Assembly: GCA_014529385.2 (NCBI GenBank)
Contig: CM043967.1
Span: 80,490,278 to 80,554,277 of the forward strand
Direction: 5' to 3'
Origin: Adiantum capillus-veneris
Taxonomy: Eukaryota; Streptophyta; Polypodiopsida; Polypodiales; Pteridaceae
DNA length: 64,000 nt
This document shows, one piece after another, positions 50,607 through 60,154 of the stretch. The notes under the pieces are model-generated. The model made no database searches, was not told the DNA's origin, and saw nothing but the letters and a program-made list of their open reading frames with translations. How positions within the stretch are numbered: position 1 is the stretch's first letter; the number at the start of each line of letters is the position of its first letter. A program made the position numbers and the translations under genes.

Positions 50607-51190
50607 AGCTTATGAGGCAAACTCTTAGCCTTGAGCATACATCTAGCCGTCTCCATTAAAGACCTGTTCTTCCTTTCTGCAACACCATTCTGTTGAGGTG
50701 TGTATGGCATAGTGCATTGGTGTTTAATGCCTTTCTTTCCCAAAAAATCCTTACATGCACCTAACATGTATTCACCTCCTCGATCGGTACGAAGAGTCTG
50801 TACTTTGCAACCTGTTTCATTTTCAACCATGGCGACATAATGTTGAAAAACTGCAAACACATCTGACTTTGCTTTGAGTGGATACACCCAACAAAACCTG
50901 GAAAAGTCATCAATGAAGGTCACAAAATAAAGGCTATTTCCTATAGATGGCGTCCTCATAGGACCACATACATCACTGTGTACAAGCTGCAACTTTCGTG
51001 TCCCTTTAACTGAACCATCCTGCGAAAATGTAAATCTGTGCATCTTTCCAAGAACGCAACCTTCACATACATGTCTTGGTGGCATCTCCAATAAAGACAA
51101 ATCAGGCACCATATTATGACGTTGTAAAGTCATCAAACTGCCATAACTAACATGCCCAAATCTAGCATGCCACAACTCAGCATCCTGCAT
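50552..51190 (-). pseudogene. Copia-3 integrase
   Basis: HHCC part AELWHARFGHVSYG...CEGCVLGK, core VTFIDDFSRFCWVY (Asp), LRTDRGGEYMLGACK (Asp), PYTPQQNGVAERKNRSL (Glu), CMLKAKSLPHKLWMEAV. D-D-E triad complete. It ends at a frameshift after LNRCPT. A TAG at 51221 separates it from the protease segment in the same frame. Confidence 0.93.
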
Positions 51191-51220
51191 GGACTGAGTC
51201 TTTGTTTCTGCAATACATAC

Positions 51221-52255
51221 CTAAATTTTCTTTTCATAACGATCTAGCACAAATAGTCCATTTTCCAGCGTACCTATAGTGATAAGAGAATAACCATTCT
51301 CTCGATCTCGTACAACACATCTGTCATCCTCAAAAATGACCCGAAGACCATTTTTTGCAAGAGAGGATACAGACAACAAATTTTTCTTGATCCCTGGAAC
51401 ATATAAGACATCTGGCAAGCATAAAGCTGAACCATCTGAAATGGTAATCAAAATCTTACCAACGCCTTTGATTGGATAAGAAGCATTATTTGCACATGTC
51501 ACCTTCTTTCCTGCTGGAGCTGCATCCAATGAACAAAACAAATCCTTCCTTGAAGTAATATGCCTGGATGCACCACTATCAAAGTACCAAATCATTTGTG
51601 TCTTGTCAACACTGTAAGCAGAAAAATTTGAACATACTACGAAAGCATAAGAATCCTGCACAAAGTTTGAAGACTCTTCTTTAGCTGTAGAAGAATCACC
51701 AGAAGCTGAAACAACCAAACTTGACTCTTTCTTCTTTTCTTTAGCAATTCGCTTTTTACACTCACTAATGTAGTGACCAGGTTTCTTGCAGTAGTGACAT
51801 TTACCTTTCTTCTTGGACTTGTCGGAATCACCTTTAGACTTCTCTGAACACTGTCCTGCACCAAACTTGGAGTGATGAGCACTCTCTTTACCCTTGTTTT
51901 TGTTATGTACAACAAGAGCATGATCCATACCATCCACCTGTAAATACTTGTTCTTACGTGATTGATCCTCCTGCAATAGCAAAGCCACTAACTCTTCAAA
52001 ACAAAGAGGCTCAGGATTAGCTCGCAAAGCCACAGTCAAAGAAGTCTGAAAAGTCAAATAAGATGGTGGTAGTGAATTGAGTGTTTTGGAAACCAAGTCC
52101 TTCTTTGGAATCACTTCATTAATTCTAAGCAATTTCTCTTTAAGATCCCTGATTTTTGTAAGATGCTCAACGATATCATCACCTTCGTCCATCTGTATTT
52201 TGTCAAGTTGTTTCTTCAAAAACTCTATTCTGGCAGTGTTTCTTCCTCCAAACAT
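51221..52255 (-). pseudogene. Copia-3 gag C-terminal half and protease
   Basis: ARIEFLKKQLDKIQMDEGDD, LTKIRDLKEKLLRINEV and TLNSLPPSYLTFQTSLT (gag core), a canonical zinc knuckle CHYCKKPGHYISEC, then protease WYFDSGASRHITS and VPGIKKNLLSVSSLAKNGLR. The ATG at 52255 (MFGGRNT) is internal; upstream gag sequence continues in the same frame to a TGA. Confidence 0.93.
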
Positions 52256-52605
52256 AGCTTGCAGAGTGTTCCAAGCATCCTCAGAAGTTCTGCAAGATCA
52301 GATATGTGGTGTGATTGTCCTCTTTATGGTTAAGGCAATCACAACCATAGCTTGTGCATCTTTAGTATCCCGTTTCTTTTGCTCTGGAGTGACTTGTGAG
52401 GGTCCTGCACCACAGCTGCACCACGACCAGGCATGGCAGGTGCAATGCTACCTAGACGAACTTCATCTCCAGATACATAATCCCACAATCCTTTACCAAC
52501 CAAAACATTTTTGGCCATAAAAGACCAAAGAGAATAGTTGGTACCATCCAATTTGTCTTCGGATGTAAACGCACCAAAAATCTCTTTCTCCGTAGATTGA
52601 GCCAT
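52256..52605 (-). pseudogene. Copia-3 gag N-terminal part
   Basis: Starts at ATG 52605 (MAQSTEKEIFGAFTSEDKLDG), with GTNYSLWSFMAKNVLVGKGLW. A frameshift near 52385 and a TGA after RTITPHI (about 52300) break it; copia-2 has Arg at the latter position, so CGA-to-TGA is likely. The leader between the primer site and this start (52606-52990) holds no gene. Confidence 0.88.
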
Positions 52606-52990
52606 ACTGTGGATGCACACAAGAGAGCAAAAGAACCTCCAAGAGATTCACAAATCTCCTCTCCAATGCAAGCAAAACTCTACACAAAATCTCAGCACAA
52701 AGCTAAGACAAGCTGCTTCCCAAAAGAACTGTTTACCTGAAGAAAATATGTCAAAAAGCACACCCTCTTGATCTAAACGCCTCCGAAAAGTAACTTCTAC
52801 TACGCTGCTCAGAACAAAATTATGAGGGCTCGAACAGCTTCAAAAGGGGGTTAAAACCCCTGGTCGCCTAATCAGAATACTCCCGGAACGTCGAGGATGC
52901 TCCCACGAGCAAATTTTCCGAAAACTGCCTGAAAACTGCGATTGCGCGCGCGGACGCGAAAACGCAAGTAGAGGCTCTGGAAATCACCTT

Positions 52991-53002
52991 TCTCTGATAC
53001 CA
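52991..53002 (-). other. Copia-3 primer binding site (initiator tRNA-Met)
   Basis: TGGTATCAGAGA on the minus strand, two bases inside the 5' LTR. Confidence 0.88.
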
Positions 53003-53004
53003 AT

Positions 53005-53283
53005 TGTTGAAGATGATGAAACAGGAAACAGAAGGAAGATAGCAACTCAAAGTGGGAGGAAGATGGAGAAGGAGAAGACACAGAGCTTGCGTACGAGATC
53101 TCTATAGTCTATCTCTCTGTATTAGAATAATAGAGTATCTACAAACTCAGAGCTACAAAACTTATATGAAACCCTAAGAGATAAGGTGTCCTTTCACACC
53201 AGATGTCCAGGGGGAAAAACCCAGTGGGAGAAAAGTGCCCCTGGTGAAGCGCGTATACACACTAACACTACTACATGGCTACA
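53005..53283 (-). repeat. Copia-3 5' LTR (279 bp)
   Basis: TGTTGAAGATGATGAAACAGG to ACATGGCTACA. A TATA-like CATATAAG on the minus strand is at about 53160-53167. Confidence 0.95.
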
Positions 53284-53944
53284 AATTTGCAGTCTGACAG
53301 GTCAGCAGATTTAAGAATAGCCTAGGGTCTAAGCATTGGCAGGCTGTCAAGAGGATTTTCCGCTACCTTAGTGGCACTTTGCATCTTGACTTGTCTTATC
53401 CCAAGGGGGGATCATTGCCGCTAGACTTACATGTTCTTTCAGAATCAGACTGGGTTGGTTGTTTTGACACGCAAGTATCCACAAATGGTTTTTAATTCAT
53501 GCTTGGCAGTTCATATATATCATGGTTGTGGCCACTTCTAGTTGTGAGGCTGAGTACAAGGTAGTCTTTATAGCTACAGTTGAGTGTGTATGGCTCAGAC
53601 GCCTTATGGGTGATTTGGGTGTTGGAAAGGACACTGCCAACACTTTCTACACTGACAACCAGAGCGCATTGGCAGTTGCGAGGAACCTAGTTTTTCATGC
53701 TCGCACAAAGCACATTGAGGTGCATTACCACTATGTCAAGGAGGGGCTCTCAGTAGGACAGATCAGCTTGGCGTCTGTGCCAACACAGCACAACCTTGCA
53801 TATCTTTTTACAAAGGCATTGTCTTGTGAGAAGCTCAAAGCTTTCCACAAAGCTTTGGGCTTACTCCCCTTTGGGTGGACTTATCATGTCCTCAGGGCAT
53901 GGCACTTCCCTTTACTGATGTGCCAGCTCTCGTTCATCGCATCA
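53284..53944 (+). pseudogene. Copia-2 RNase H (continued after copia-3)
   Basis: Begins with the AATTT duplication. RFKNSLGSKHWQAVKRIFRY, LSGTLHLDLSYPK, SESDWVGCFDTQ, a stop at about 53495, SSCEAEYKVVFIATVECVWL, TDNQSALAVARN, HARTKHIEVHYHYVKEGL and LFTKALSCEKLKAFHKALGL. The open part starts at 53522. The plus-strand homology ends near 53945; the last codons of the open frame (to 54043) are antisense copia-4 and not real. Confidence 0.9.
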
Positions 53945-54847
53945 CTCCGTCTTAGAGCAATCAATCTCACCATCCGGCTTGCATTTCAACTTGTAAACCC
54001 ACTTTGTACCAATGGCCTTTTTGCCAGGAGGCAAATCTTATAAAGTCCATGTGTCATTTTCTATAAATGCATCATATTCTGATTGCATGGTAGCCATCTA
54101 ATTTTTTGAATTATGTGCTTCATCAAAAGACAGAGGTTCCTCAACATCATGTGAGCTAGACACAGCCAAAGCATAACAATTTGATGCATAAGATGCATGG
54201 TGAGAACCTGAAAGAGTATGACTAAACAAAGGTGCATCCAATTTATTATCATGCAAAGTATGCACCAACCATTTAGGCATACCTCTAGCGTACTCATTCT
54301 TAGCCCTTTCTTCATCAAGTACATCATGTACATCTGTATCGGTAATAGAATGATTTGTAACATTTTTAGAAACCCCCATAGGCTGTACATTTGCATCATT
54401 GGAATTCACATTCGAACTTCGACCAGTGAAAAGAGGCAACAAAGTGTCATAAATGTTATGTGAGCTTACATTATTGTCTCTAGTACATGACAACAAGGGC
54501 TGGATAGAATCTTTCACAAACACAACATCCCATGAGACCAAGATATGCTTTGTTTGTGGATGGTATGACTTGTAACCTTTGCTTTCAGCACTATAACCAA
54601 TAAAAATACATTTGACAGCCTTATCATCCAATTTCCTGTGTAGTGTTTGTGGCACCAAAGCATATGCCAAACAACCAAAAACATGCATGTGCTCAATAGA
54701 AGGCTTTCTACCATACCATGCTTCATATGGATTCATAGACTTCAAAGCTTTTTTAGGAAACCTGTGTAGTACATAAGTGGCACACATGATTGCCTCAAGC
54801 CAAAACAAATGTGGCAAAACTTGACTCTTGACCATACATCGTGTCAT
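53945..54847 (-). pseudogene. Copia-4 integrase C-terminal region, linker and start of RT
   Basis: Open 54098-54847: CMVKSQVLPHLFWLEAIMCA, YEAWYGRKPSIEHMHVFGCL, FIGYSAESKGYKSYHPQTKH, a linker with SSHDVEEPLSFDEAHNSKN. After a TAG at 54098 the strand continues to HMDFI- and KGHWYKVGLQVEM-type shifted RT sequence up to 53945. It closely parallels copia-2 at 46480-47340. Confidence 0.85.
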
Positions 54848-55722
54848 TCCATAAGTGACCTATTTTTCCTCTCAGCAACAACATTTTGTTGAGGCATATA
54901 AGACACTGTATATTGGTGTTTTGTCCCACGACTAGCCAAAAATGCATTAAACTCATGATACATATACTCCCCCCCCCCCTCGATCGGAACGGAGGGTGCT
55001 AAGACATTTTCAGCCCTAGCCAAAAATTGTTCGAAGCACATAAATACTTCGGACTTTGCTTTAAGCAGATATACCCATACATGCTTGGAGTAATCATCAA
55101 TGAAAGTCACTAAAGGTAATTGCCCAAGGATGGAGTTTGCATGGACCCACAAACATCACTATGCACAAGCTGCAACCTGCATGTGGCCCTAATTGAATGA
55201 TCCTTTGGAGACTTTGAACGTTGCGTCTTACCCAAAATGTAGCCCTCACAAACATGTTTGATAGGTGCTTCAAGATGCGGCAAAGAATCAATCATATCAG
55301 ATTTTTGCAAATGCAGCAAACTTGCAAAATTCAAAGTGCCCAAAATGTGCATGCCAGAGTTTTGCATCTGAAATAGCCTTAATATTCTCAAGTGCATTTG
55401 CAAAATTATACCCACACTTGTCATATAAAGTGATCTTATACATCCCACAGCTTAAAATTTTAGACGCAACAATTTCATCACCGAATCTGAGATCATGTAT
55501 TGTACATCTATCATCCATAAATTTGACTACAAGGCCAAGTCTAGCAAGTGCAAATATAGATAAAAGATTCTTCTTGATCCTAGGTACATACAATGCATCA
55601 ACAAGTGTGAAAGAACTACCATTTGCAGCACTAAGCACAAACTTTCCAACTCCCTTGACCAGATAAGAGGCATTGTTGACACAAGTGACTGAATTCCCTT
55701 GAGGCCTGGGAGGAAGCAACTT
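54844..55722 (-). pseudogene. Copia-4 protease remnant and integrase
   Basis: Fragments: SVTCVNNASYLVKGVGKFVL and VPRIKKNLLSIFALARLGL (end of protease; the D-S-G site is deleted), WHAHFGHFEF, CEGYILGKTQ (second Cys is Tyr), HSDVCGSMQTPSLGN, FIDDYSKHVWVY (Asp) and YMPQQNVVAERKNRS (Glu). The second Asp region contains an 11-G run on the coding strand (54969-54979 as C) where copia-2 has 7, a frameshifting expansion. Confidence 0.85.
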
Positions 55723-55734
55723 GCTTTGATACCA
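55723..55734 (-). other. Copia-4 primer binding site (tRNA-Met type)
   Basis: TGGTATCAAAGC on the minus strand, two bases from the LTR; one change from TGGTATCAGAGC. Confidence 0.85.
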
Positions 55735-55736
55735 AT

Positions 55737-55966
55737 TGTTGGAATTAGGGTTGCAAGAAAACACACACAACTACGAGAAGATGAAGGAAGCTCAAGGCAC
55801 ACAACAAAGAGTGTATTTCTTAGTGTGCAATGGAAAGATAAGTTAGGCCTAGAGTGATGGGCATATATACAATGCACGGGGGGAAAAAACCTCCTAGTGA
55901 GGGAAAAAATGCCCCGGCAGTCCCAAGTGTGTTCACACACATCACTATCACATGTATATGGTAACA
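55737..55966 (-). repeat. Copia-4 5' LTR (230 bp)
   Basis: TGTTGGAATTAGGGTTGC to ATATGGTAACA on the plus strand, the reverse complement of 43850-44077. Confidence 0.9.
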
Positions 55967-58107
55967 ACACTTTCCATTTATTGATAAGGATAACTGGTAG
56001 TGCTAGCCCTCATTTTATACCATATTATCTTCAAGTAGTTAATTAATGTCAAATTGTGACAGTGTTTCAATTATTGGCCACTTTGAATGTGAGGGTTAAA
56101 ATACAAGAAAATGTGTAATTTTTTATGCACCAATTGACATATCTTCTAGATGACTAGTCAAGCGAGCACTAGATTCTATAGTCCACTAGGTCACATCTCC
56201 AACTAGGTGTTGGAGGTGATACATGCCCACAAATGTGTAACAACACCTATAAACCAGTCGTGCAACCATTTATGCAATAGGGGGTAATGTCAACTAGCTA
56301 AGGATTAATCTAGTCATTCACGTCCTTTAAGGTGCTTGCAAAAGTGCCATACCTAATCCTCTAGGCTTACCCTAACTAAGTTTGGCCCTAGAAATAGCAA
56401 AAGGTTGTCCACATGGCACACATGGCTAGTGTGCATGTGACTCAACGGCCTTAAGCCACATATATATGTATGCATGGGGCTGGTAGTGCAACATTTTAGA
56501 GAAACAGCCACATTTATATAAATAAGCCTACATGGTTGGAAAAAGAGAATTTGGGCATAAGACTTGTTGCCTCCACATTATCATTGCAATATTGTGGATT
56601 ACCAAGATATTCTCATGAGTATTTTTAGATTGATATTATTGACCCTTTTCATAATTAGTTGGATGGATTAGTGTTTCCTCTAGGGTAGTGGGGGAGTGGA
56701 GAAACACTTTTATCAGACAATGGTGCATATTACTTAGATTTTCACTTTATCTATTGGTCACATAGAGTGGCAACATGCTCCTCCTCCAATAGTCTTTATT
56801 ACATTCATTGCACGAACCATCTTGATGTATGATTTTATTCACGATCATGCCATTTCCTATGGTCTATACCCATGCATATAGATTTGTTTATCCCATGAGC
56901 TAGGCCACATTTAGCAACTCTTGGGAGTTTTATACATGGTAATATAGAGATGATATTCTTGCCAGAAAAAAAAAATCCCTTGGTAGGTGAAATGTGGTCA
57001 ATCCTCAATCAAGACATGTGTGATGAGAAAAAATGTAAGTAGGGTGAGAAGAATTTTGAATGTGTATACTTTGACAGATGTTGAAAAGTTTTGAGGATGA
57101 TGTTGCGGGTTTGACAAATCTAGAGAGCATTAAAACTCTAAGAGGATGAGTGGCATACAATAATTGGTATACCACCTGATAATGTCCAAGGATAGATTGA
57201 GACATGATCAAGTCGTGCATGGAAGCTAAAGACCAGCCAAATATGGACACATTCTTCTAATAAAAATGAAAAAGGGAAACATCAAAATCATCATAAAATA
57301 GCCCATAGGTAAAAAGTTTGAGTAGACTTGTGTGGAGCAGTCTCAGAGAAGACTTGGTCCTACCAATGCATTTCAATCTGTTGCAAGGCAAATAGTAGCT
57401 CCTACCAAGTAGTGGTGCACCATAAGAAGAGGAAACAATTTATTGGAACCAAGAATCATAAACTTTGGGAAGTTTGAGAAACAATCTAATAGCCATGGGC
57501 TAGAAGAGATTGTCTTACCACAAGCTACGAGCTCATCATGGAGCTTGTGCATGCATGAAATGAGGGCCTTAATGGTAGGAAATCGTGAGAACAAGAGGTT
57601 CATGCTTTAATAGAGTTTTCTTTGGTGCAAGTATCCTTTTGAAGGTCTTCACATGTTACATGTTACATATAAACTCTCATTCCTCGTGTAATAAAAAAGG
57701 AACACAAAAGTGTCATGACCGGATACACATAAATAAGAAGGAACGCTCTACAATTATTCTCTTTCCACTAGTCAATCATAGCTTGTGTGACAATTGAAGA
57801 TAATGTGCATGATCCGCCTAATACATTGATAGGAGTAGTGGTAGTAGTGATGATGGGAGATATGCCCTTTGTTCCGCCATAGGAGGAAGAAATACTATGG
57901 AGAGTAGGAGGTGAGGATTGAGGTGCAAGGTTTGAAAAGACAAATCTAGTTGTAGAGATGGTGGGGCACTATGATGACTCCTCCTTGGCAAAAGTGGGGC
58001 AGATGCTTGAGCCCATCTTTTAGCACAGTAAAATGAAGATGTGCAGATGTCAAAACTCTATGGGATTATTGCATGTAATTCAATCCACAAAAATGGGGTT
58101 ACCTATC
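55967..58107. other. Unassigned DNA between copia-4 and element C
   Basis: About 2.1 kb, AT-rich, without a complete gene. On the minus strand 57373-57603 reads HKLHDELVACGKTISSSPWL, which vaguely recalls the UBN2 gag core of copia elements, and 57005-57250 is open without a motif. This could be an old gag relic. No LTR, RNA gene or tandem array is seen. It is not a continuation of the B(+) LTR. Confidence 0.5.
58103..58107. repeat. Target site duplication CTATC (element C), left copy
   Basis: CTATC before TGTACGGACATGG at 58108; the same five bases are at 63293-63297. Confidence 0.93.
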
Positions 58108-58230
58108 TGTACGGACATGGGTCCTATGGGCAAAGCCACCGACACGGCCGGATAGTGTGTACGCTAGGGGGAGGCTATAGGATAGCACAGTTGGGTGGAG
58201 ACTAGCACACGCATTACCACCACCCTTTCA
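58108..58230 (+). repeat. Element C 5' LTR (123 bp)
   Basis: TGTACGGACATGGGTCC to CACCACCCTTTCA. It is very short for a coding Ty3 element. Confidence 0.92.
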
Positions 58231-58231
58231 C

Positions 58232-58243
58232 TGGTATTCGAGC
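58232..58243 (+). other. Element C primer binding site
   Basis: TGGTATTCGAGC one base after the LTR, two differences from TGGTATCAGAGC (tRNA-Met). Confidence 0.75.
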
Positions 58244-59056
58244 TATTTTTGGGAGGAGGTGAAAAGCGGGTTGCATGTGCGTGCGACACTCTGCTTCTCT
58301 CCCATGTTCTGTAGACAGCGACGGCTCCACTGTGCAGCAAAAAGAAGGTAGACATAGATTTTTGTGTGAGTAACACGTGGACAGACAACGACAGTCGACC
58401 GCGGCCGCCCCATCTACGCCCTCCACAAGGCACGACTAAGGTGGGCGACCAAAGCAAACTCGACCGGCAACTCGACGACATCGAGGCTCCGAAGGCTTCC
58501 GTTGGCACCGTTGGCTCTGCGCGTAGGAAGGCCCGCTTAACCCTTGCATGAAGGAGGGTTGAACCCACCCCATGAGGCTAAGAGGCCAACACTTTACCAT
58601 CAAGCTATTGGCCCTTGTTGAGTACAAGGAAAGATAGTCTACTTCTATTGAAAGAAAAACTAGAAGGAAAGGGAAAGCTTCAAACTTCAAGGAAGTAGCT
58701 TCACCCTTCCTTTTCACTTCTTGGAGGGAGGTAAGTTTTCCTCCAAAAATTCTTTTTTCCTCAAGGAGGTAGCTTCAAAGTGAAGAAAAGCCTTCACAAA
58801 AACGACGAGTTTTTGTGAAGAATCATCAAAGGTGTTCTTACAACGAACGACAAGTGAAGCGCTCAAATTCTCGTAAGGCAAGGTTCGCATGCAACGCAAA
58901 TTGCAGAGCATACAAAACACAAAGACTTCAATTTCTCAAGGTATAAGTTGTTATTTTTTTCTCTCTTTGCATTAGTGTGTGTTTACCATGGTCAGTGAGG
59001 ATATCCCACCTACACACACGTTTGATTTTGAGCACGTAGATCAAAATTAGGGCACC
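58244..59056 (+). other. Element C leader
   Basis: About 0.8 kb between primer site and gag. It is more GC-rich at 58370-58540 and carries a tRNA-like segment on the minus strand at about 58550-58616. No coding sequence is supported; the minus-strand frames at 58164-58717 lack motifs. Confidence 0.55.
58550..58616 (-). other. tRNA-like segment (possible SINE head or tRNA relic)
   Basis: On the minus strand, TAGCTTGATGGTAAAGTG resembles a pol III A box / D arm and GTGGGTTCAACCC about 30 bases later resembles a B box / T arm. In between, GGCCTCTTAGCC could form a short anticodon-type stem. The acceptor ends do not pair convincingly, so I do not call a tRNA gene. Confidence 0.3.
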
Positions 59057-60154
59057 ATGGTTGCTGCTGACTCTAATATGCATGATGATGATGATCTAGG
59101 AGATCATGGGCTTGTAGATATGGCTTCTTTCAAGACTTTGGAACATCACCAAAGCGTACTTAAAAGCAACCTCTCTGCACTCAATGCAAATGTTACCAGT
59201 CTTATGGAGTTACTTGTGAAATTTATGAATTCACAGACGACTCAAGGAGCCACAAGTGGCATGGTTCAAGGGAACCAAGCTTGCACGACTCAAGGAGTCC
59301 AAGAGACAAGTGCTACAGAAGATGCAGAAGGTAGCAATGCATTACTTAAGAATATCACCATTCATGAGTTTCACAGGGAAGAGCGTGATCGCAACAAGGA
59401 TGCGGTCAATATGTTCTTACACAAATGGAGTGATATTCATAGATTGAGACACACCCCGGATATAAAGACGGTTGTGGAAACAAGTCTATCTCTTAAAGGC
59501 AAGGCCTATAAGTGGTTGATGACATTTCCAATAGATGCTCGTCCTCCATCTTGCGTTGTGTTTCAAGCTTCTTTCTCCAAAGAGTTTTTGGACTCCAATG
59601 AAGAAGATAAGAATTGGTTAGCATGGGATGCATGCCGCATGTCGGGCCTCTCTCTCACACAACACCTTTCAAAGTATTGGGAAATCATATTAAAACTAGA
59701 AGGTCTAGATGAATTCCAAAAGATACATTGTTTTAATAGGGGTCTTGACAAAGACTATCGTCTTCATGTCACGACCCAACATCCAAAAACTTTGGAAGAA
59801 GCCATCAGTCATGCACAAAGATATGATGATGACCAAGAGAGGAAAGGAAATGTTCCCTACTCTAAGAATACTTTTCCTAAGAGCAATGTGGGTAAGAGCC
59901 AATGGCGAGGTAGATCTCCCACACGTTCCAAGAGGAATAAGAGACAATCTACCTCTCCATGCCCACAAGAGGCTAAGAAGCCTAAGCAATCATGAGATAC
60001 TCCATGTGGGTCTCTCAGCACTGCTGATTTTGAGCGTGCAAAGAAACACAATTTATGTTTTAGGTGTCTTTCGTACCAACATAACAAGAAAGATTGTCCT
60101 CTTTTGCAAGGCAAAGAAAAGGCCATGCACACTGTGCAACGCCTCACATTATAG
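59057..60154 (+). pseudogene. Element C gag
   Basis: Start at ATG 59057 (MVAADSNMHDDDD), the first long frame after the leader. It has a helical N-terminus (LKSNLSALNANVTSLMELL), the gag core (NMFLHKWSDIHRLRHTPD, LSLKGKAYKWLMTFPIDA, LTQHLSKYWEIILKLEGL, CFNRGLDKDYRLHV) and a basic region SKRNKRQS. A TGA at 59993-59995 interrupts it, after which the same frame gives a canonical zinc knuckle [14 protein letters not shown] (60056-60098) and closes at TAG 60152-60154. The frame then overlaps pol, which lies in another frame. Confidence 0.9.

Larger units (their letters stand above)
48106..53283 (-). mobile_element. Copia-3: Ty1/copia retrotransposon nested in copia-2
   Basis: Complete 5.2-kb minus-strand element with equal-length 279-bp LTRs, Met primer site, gag and pol in copia order, polypurine tract, and a perfect AATTT duplication. 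By eye the LTRs differ at about 9 of 279 positions. Coding sequence has a few stops and two frameshifts. It is a distant relative of copia-2 (CEGCVLGK and YEAWYDRKP are shared). Confidence 0.96.
43850..53944 (+). mobile_element. Copia-2: Ty1/copia element lacking its 3' LTR, split by copia-3
   Basis: Plus strand: LTR 43850-44077, Met primer site, gag, protease, integrase, RT and RNase H. Copia-3 sits in it at 48106-53283 with an AATTT duplication. After RNase H the element stops at about 53945, where sequence turns into the minus-strand RT of copia-4. No 3' LTR or right target duplication is present. Confidence 0.9.
53945..55966 (-). mobile_element. Copia-4: truncated Ty1/copia element, tail-to-tail with copia-2
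   Basis: Minus strand, same family as copia-2. It has LTR 55737-55966 and primer site, but gag and the protease active site are deleted immediately after the primer site, and everything beyond the start of RT is missing at the junction with copia-2 (about 53945). There is no second LTR and the flanks (GGGTT at 43845-43849 and ACACT at 55967-55971) do not form a target duplication for the pair. Confidence 0.85.

Noticed and set aside
43850-55966. A single large inverted-repeat DNA transposon bounded by 43850-44077 and 55737-55966
   Set aside because: The terminal inverted repeats are copia LTRs with primer sites facing inward, and there is no target duplication.
58164-58717. Minus-strand ORFs in the element C leader
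   Set aside because: GC-rich patch without motifs, antisense to the element and overlapping a tRNA-like segment.
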